Source: Ophryocystis elektroscirrha
Lineage: Eukaryota; Apicomplexa; Conoidasida; Neogregarinorida; Ophryocystidae
Length of the DNA stretch: 64,000 nucleotides
Assembly: GCA_030141585.1 (NCBI GenBank)
Contig: JAQIFP010000005.1
Location: forward strand, 62,001 to 126,000
Reading direction: 5' to 3'
This document shows positions 61,650 through 64,000 of the stretch, in pieces (position 1 is the stretch's first letter; each line of letters starts with the position of its first letter). The translations under genes and the position numbers were made by a program. The notes under the pieces were generated by a model. The model worked only from the letters and a program-made list of their open reading frames with translations. It did no database searches and was not told the origin of the DNA.

Positions 61650-61843
61650 ATCGTTCTGAAAAGGTTTAAGAATTAAATTACAAAGTTTTTTCTAAATGCT
61701 TAAATTCATTGCATTATTTATTTTTCTTTTTCAAAAAAATTCATATTTTTCTTTAAATTGCTAAAAATAATTATTATTATTTGTATTATATATAATATAT
61801 TATTCAATTATATTATTATTAATCAACTAAGTTCTATCAAATT

Positions 61844-62923
61844 ATGCCCGGAAAAAAAGATCTAATAATCACACGTCAAGCCAAAAGAAACAATTTAAAA
61901 GTATTTTTTGGTTTTACTTAAATATAAATTTTAGCGATATGGTTTTAACACCGAAAAAATTAATGCAGCTATAGAAAATACAATTTCATCTTTACAAGTG
62001 AAAACTTCACCAAAATCAAATGTAACCAATTCATATATTATTTCTGTCAGGTTGAAATAAATGAAAGTACTGAAAACCAAAACGTAGGTAATTTCTATTG
62101 AATATTCAGATATTGCATATTTATGTTGTATAAACTAATCATCAAAGTGAATATAATTAAGGAATTTATTATATTCAGAAAAGCCAGATAAAGATTCTGA
62201 AGTTTTAAGTATAGTAAATGAAAAAGCTAATGATGGAAAAAGTAATTTTATAACCATGAAAAGTGCTTTTAGATTGTAACGTATCGCCTGGAATTGCAAA
62301 TGTTAGACTATAGAAAATTCAGTTATTTAAAATGTATTTAGAATATTGACATAAATAAAGATCTTAATATAGAAGACAATGAAAGATACGCTGAAGCGGC
62401 CACTATCATACAAAAATGGTGGAGAGGAGAGACAACTAGATATCATGTAGCTGCAAAAATAATAACTATAAACTTATACTCTGGAAATTTTCCAAATAAG
62501 TTAATTAATAAAATTCCCTTATATCATAAAGTCAAACTTAGTCATGCAGCACCGTCGGAAAAATGGAGATTTCCTTTTGATACAAAATTTGAATTACTGT
62601 CGTTACGCAACAGAGCAATTACATCTCCATCTGCCGCAGCATCTAAATACGTACTTCCACTGACACCAGTTAAACAGTTTCAGCCTTGGCCGAAACCACT
62701 GCTTGAATCCCTTAACGAGTTCTTAAGTTCACTTGAAGCTAAGCCGGTACAGACGTCTAAAAAAGGTTTGTTGATTGATAACGTGTATAAATCAACTCAC
62801 AAAACCAACAGTGTACCCTTTGCATTTTCAGTAGAGAAAAGAGCTTTAAAGCAATTGAAATTGAGTAGAGAATCTAGAAGTAAAATGCTTCAGAATCGTA
62901 AAATCACAGATTCTTTTCTTTAA
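61844..62923 (+). CDS. IQ-motif protein, unknown
   Basis: Several exons from the ATG at 61844: KDLIITRQAKRNNLK, then RYGFNTEKINAAIENTI, short acidic exons, and a long last exon from about 62341 to the TAA at 62923. The last exon carries an IQ motif, ATIIQKWWRGETTRYHV (IQxxxRGxxxR), which binds calmodulin or a myosin light chain, followed by a basic region with LSLRNRAITSPSAAASKYV and FQPWPKPLLESLNEF. Total length is about 300 residues. Middle exon borders near 62085-62340 are provisional. Many proteins of this make-up are ciliary or cytoskeletal; that is an inference. Confidence 0.6.
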
Positions 62924-63121
62924 TGATAAAATAATAAAATAAGTTATTATTGTTTTCAAAAACCCCCCGTTTGATTGTCTAATAGATTTCTGAATCTACT
63001 GACTGGAGGTGGCAAAGCTTTCATCACTATATTTATGTTTGTCTTTTATAATTAATGGTGTGCTGACTAATGTCACAACTTTGGGCTTTGACCTGTATTA
63101 ATGTTTATAGAATTATTTCAA

Positions 63122-63427
63122 TTACTGAGCTTTTCTTTTTCTTATTATGCTACTTTTTGTATCAAGATTAATGGCAGCTGTTGAATTCGCAGACGGGTGC
63201 CCTGTAGGTCTGAGATAATATGAATAATTTATATGAACCTAATGTTACCTTCTAGCTTTTAGTCGTGATATAGCTTGAGCGTGTCTATTTATGAAGGTTT
63301 TTGATAGATCTCTACTATCATTTGCTTCAATTAAATTGTTGGCATCATATTGATTTTTTGATTCCGTTATATTATCACGATTGCTAGGAAACCATGTCAT
63401 TTTCTTCGAATAAACATAATTACTCAT
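63122..63427 (-). CDS. Small basic protein of two exons, start overlaps the plus-strand gene
   Basis: Exon 1 from the ATG at 63427 to 63249, a 39-bp intron, and exon 2 from 63209 to the TAA at 63122 give 88 residues; the junction keeps frame (SRLKAR into RPTGHPSANST). A second ATG at 63400 would give a 79-residue form. The protein is Arg/Lys/Asn/Ser-rich, ends RKRKAQ and has no signal peptide or membrane helix. The first 34 bases lie on top of the first codons of the opposite-strand gene starting at 63394. I do not recognise it. Confidence 0.5.
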
Positions 63428-63633
63428 ACCTTTTCTCGCTTAAAGATATATCATTTACATTTAAAAAAGATCCATTAAGAAAGCATTTTAAAGAGTTAAA
63501 TGAGGGATATCCAGTAGGTCTGAAAACATTCTATACTCTATTAGTATACTGTCTAAGTCTTATTCTTCTTGCTCTAGCTACTTTAGCAACACTGTCGTCA
63601 CTACTGTCGTCTAATGTTTTCTATTATCAATAG
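63394..63633 (+). CDS. Small tail-anchored-like membrane protein, 79 residues
   Basis: Single exon from an ATG in good context (accATG). The first 50 residues are polar and Lys-rich (FKKDPLRKHFKELNEGYP). A hydrophobic stretch (FYTLLVYCLSLILLALATLA, continuing to LSSLLS) lies near the C-terminus and leaves only about seven residues outside, as in tail-anchored proteins. No family recognised. The start overlaps the minus-strand gene at 63122-63427 head to head, so at least one of the two is likely to start further in. Confidence 0.55.
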   Translation: MSFSSNKHNYSYLFSLKDISFTFKKDPLRKHFKELNEGYPVGLKTFYTLLVYCLSLILLALATLATLSSLLSSNVFYYQ

Positions 63634-63685
63634 ATTTGTTTTTCAAATTACAATGACGGATCCAAGAATAACATGGTTTTTAGTT

Positions 63686-63891
63686 CTAAAGTAGAAGTAT
63701 ATATACCCATGCAATAAAACCAGCTATTAAGCCAATAATTATTACAAACTTTTCAAAGCATTTTCGGTCAAATTTGTCTTCACCTCTTGCAAATTTTGGA
63801 TTATTCTTTTCATTAGATAACTTCACCTATATAATATTTTTGGAAAACTATTTACAGAGTTAGTTAGATGTAATGGCAATGTTTTGGACAT
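63686..63891 (-). CDS. Small single-pass membrane protein of two exons
   Basis: From an ATG at 63891 (MSKTLPLHLTNS), a GT-AG intron of about 31 bp, and a second exon ending at 63686, giving about 58 residues: a charged N-terminal half (NPKFARGEDKFDRKCFEK) and one membrane helix (VIIIGLIAGFIAWVYILLL) at the very end. It resembles short mitochondrial or ER single-pass proteins in layout, but I do not recognise it. Both exons are short, so support is moderate. Confidence 0.45.
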
Positions 63892-63950
63892 CGGCAGTTT
63901 TTCGGACTAATATATAATTTTTTTTTATATATCATACATCATCATTATAG

Positions 63951-64000
63951 CTAGATAAAGAATTTCCAGACAAAACTGAATTATCTGTAATTTTAACCGA
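63951..64000 (+). CDS. Possible exon running off the window
   Basis: An ATTATAG acceptor at 63944-63950 is followed by an open frame LDKEFPDKTELSVILT to the window edge. A first exon could be at 63653 (MTDPRITWF, donor at 63691), which would place the small minus-strand gene inside the intron. Only 16 codons are visible. Confidence 0.25.

Noticed and set aside
1..64000. CRISPR array, operon or bacterial mobile element
   Set aside because: All genes are eukaryotic with spliceosomal introns; no spaced direct repeats, integrase or transposase gene was seen.

Overview
The window is AT-rich nuclear DNA from a small, gene-dense eukaryotic genome. Almost every gene is broken by GT-AG introns, many only 28-40 bp long, and neighbouring genes lie tens to a few hundred bases apart. 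Gene content points to an animal or close relative: TMEM94, RAB3GAP2, THUMPD1, ZC3H14, a TAF1 with a bromodomain, an SLC30 zinc transporter, ABCB7 and PAN/apple-like secreted domains. Short introns, short proteins, shortened family members and abundant Asn/Gln/Lys/Ser-rich proteins fit a reduced parasitic metazoan (orthonectid, dicyemid or myxozoan type). That lineage is an inference and I cannot fix it from this window.

Layout. 1-5.9 kb: RtcB tRNA ligase (5' end cut by the window), RER1, then a block on the minus strand with a secreted Cys protein, THUMPD1 and SRR1-like. 5.9-11.2 kb: a pepsin-type aspartic protease (minus) head to head with a PAN/apple-like gene (plus), then a Ser/Asn-rich single-pass membrane protein. 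11.5-16.7 kb: ZC3H14/NAB2, a small unknown gene, a multi-pass membrane protein and SRP19. 16.7-26.8 kb (minus): an N-terminal-only RAB3GAP2-like gene, then TAF1, probably fused to a long Asn/Gln-rich N-terminus. 27-34 kb (plus): a coiled-coil protein, RFC1, and an unusual protein with four related repeats followed by a PUB-like domain. 34-44 kb (minus): a large disordered protein with an assembly gap inside a coding minisatellite, a small 4-exon gene and TMEM94. 44.3-50.7 kb: ribosomal S27a fused to a very divergent ubiquitin, a protein with gliadin-like PFPQQ repeats and a secreted helical protein. 51-64 kb: zinc transporter, casein kinase 1, a 48-residue metallothionein-like protein, a possible exocyst/tether subunit, ABCB7, an IQ-motif protein and three small genes.

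Most genes are housekeeping: tRNA splicing and modification, SRP and ER/Golgi retrieval, transcription initiation, poly(A)-RNA binding, clamp loading, metal transport and Fe-S export. Between them sit lineage-specific secreted or low-complexity genes. Exon borders given here were inferred by reading frame, splice dinucleotides and recalled family conservation, not by transcripts.
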